Assembly: GCA_002429965.1 (NCBI GenBank) | Contig: DJBG01000033.1 | Coordinates: forward strand, 29,870 to 36,172 | Source of the DNA: Hungatella sp. UBA5982 | Lineage (GTDB): Bacteria > Bacillota > Clostridia > Lachnospirales > Lachnospiraceae | Direction: 5' to 3' | DNA length: 6,303 nt | Shown here: positions 5,876-6,303 of the stretch, one piece after another | Numbering within the stretch: position 1 is the stretch's first letter | How the letters are laid out: each line of letters begins with the position of its first letter | Program-made: the position numbers and the translations under genes | The notes under the pieces: model-generated | Seen by the model: the letters and a program-made list of their open reading frames with translations, nothing else | Told to the model about the DNA's origin: nothing | Database searches by the model: none

Positions 5876-6303
5876 ATGGCAAGAAAATGGGTTTATTTGT
5901 TTACCGAAGGTAATACAAGCATGAAAAACCTGTTAGGAGGAAAAGGCGCCAATTTGGCAGAGATGACAAATTTAGGCCTGCCGGTTCCCCAGGGGTTTAC
6001 CATAACAACAGAGGCTTGTACTCAGTATTATGAGGACGGCGAGAAGATTAACGATGAAATCATGGACCAGATCATGGAACACATCACTAAGATGGAAGAG
6101 ATCACCGGAAAGAAGTTCGGCGATAAGGAAAATCCTCTTCTGGTTTCTGTTCGCTCCGGTGCAAGAGCATCCATGCCTGGTATGATGGATACCATCTTAA
6201 ATCTTGGTTTAAATGATGAAGTAGTGGAAGTTCTGGCTGCAAAATCCGGCAATCCCCGTTGGGCTTGGGATTGCTACCGCAGATTTATCCAGATGTTCTC
6301 CGA
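5876..6303 (+). CDS. ppdK: Pyruvate, phosphate dikinase, N-terminal part
   Basis: This cytoplasmic enzyme interconverts pyruvate + ATP + Pi with PEP + AMP + PPi. In anaerobic Clostridia it can run in the glycolytic direction, making ATP from PPi, or supply PEP for gluconeogenesis. The window holds the first 142 codons of a protein normally about 870-880 residues long, so only part of the ATP-binding domain is present. The start [16 protein letters not shown], the [10 protein letters not shown] motif (21-30, Lys23), [14 protein letters not shown] (35-48) and [15 protein letters not shown] (92-106, Arg93) are hallmarks. Lys23 and Arg93 match the ATP-contacting Lys22 and Arg92 of the C. symbiosum enzyme, numbered without Met. 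AGGAGG at 5860-5865 lies 10 nt before the ATG. The gene has its own promoter and runs off the right edge with no frame break in the visible part. The phosphohistidine and PEP-binding domains lie outside the window. Confidence 0.98.
   Translation, partial: MARKWVYLFTEGNTSMKNLLGGKGANLAEMTNLGLPVPQGFTITTEACTQYYEDGEKINDEIMDQIMEHITKMEEITGKKFGDKENPLLVSVRSGARASMPGMMDTILNLGLNDEVVEVLAAKSGNPRWAWDCYRRFIQMFS

Overview
The window looks like chromosome of an anaerobic Clostridia, most likely a Lachnospiraceae member of the Clostridium XIVa / Lacrimispora type. This is inferred from moderate GC, AGGAGG-type ribosome binding sites, A/T-rich sigma-A-like promoters, and a pyruvate phosphate dikinase whose N-terminus closely resembles the Clostridium symbiosum enzyme as I remember it. 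No database search was possible. I see no mobile element, CRISPR array, tRNA or rRNA.

Layout: positions 1-4041 are a minus-strand operon for a BMP/NupNOPQ-type nucleoside ABC importer. In transcription order it holds a lipoprotein substrate-binding protein (2872-4041), a double-NBD ATPase (1129-2664), a first permease (23-1132), and the first 8 codons of a second permease that runs off the left edge (1-26). The last three genes are joined by ATGA stop/start overlaps. The binding-protein gene is separated from the ATPase gene by 207 bp. That gap carries a strong intrinsic terminator and overlapping hairpins, a layout expected to give much more binding protein than transporter core.

Positions 4042-4276 are a divergent intergenic region with an extended -10 promoter facing each way and a 12-bp palindrome between them. 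A MATE-family multidrug/cation antiporter of the DinF/MepA type follows on the plus strand (4277-5608). The next gap (5609-5875) contains a nested inverted repeat, a possible 18-codon ORF with a perfect Shine-Dalgarno sequence, and a consensus extended -10 promoter for ppdK. The ppdK gene starts at 5876 and leaves the window after 142 codons.

Functionally, the importer probably salvages purine or other nucleosides, the MATE protein exports cationic compounds, and PPDK interconverts pyruvate and PEP. No single pathway ties the three units together. The protein-coding content is ordinary. The points worth a second look are intergenic: the structured bmp-ATPase spacer and the nested palindrome with the small ORF upstream of ppdK. 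I found no convincing evidence of an undescribed system.
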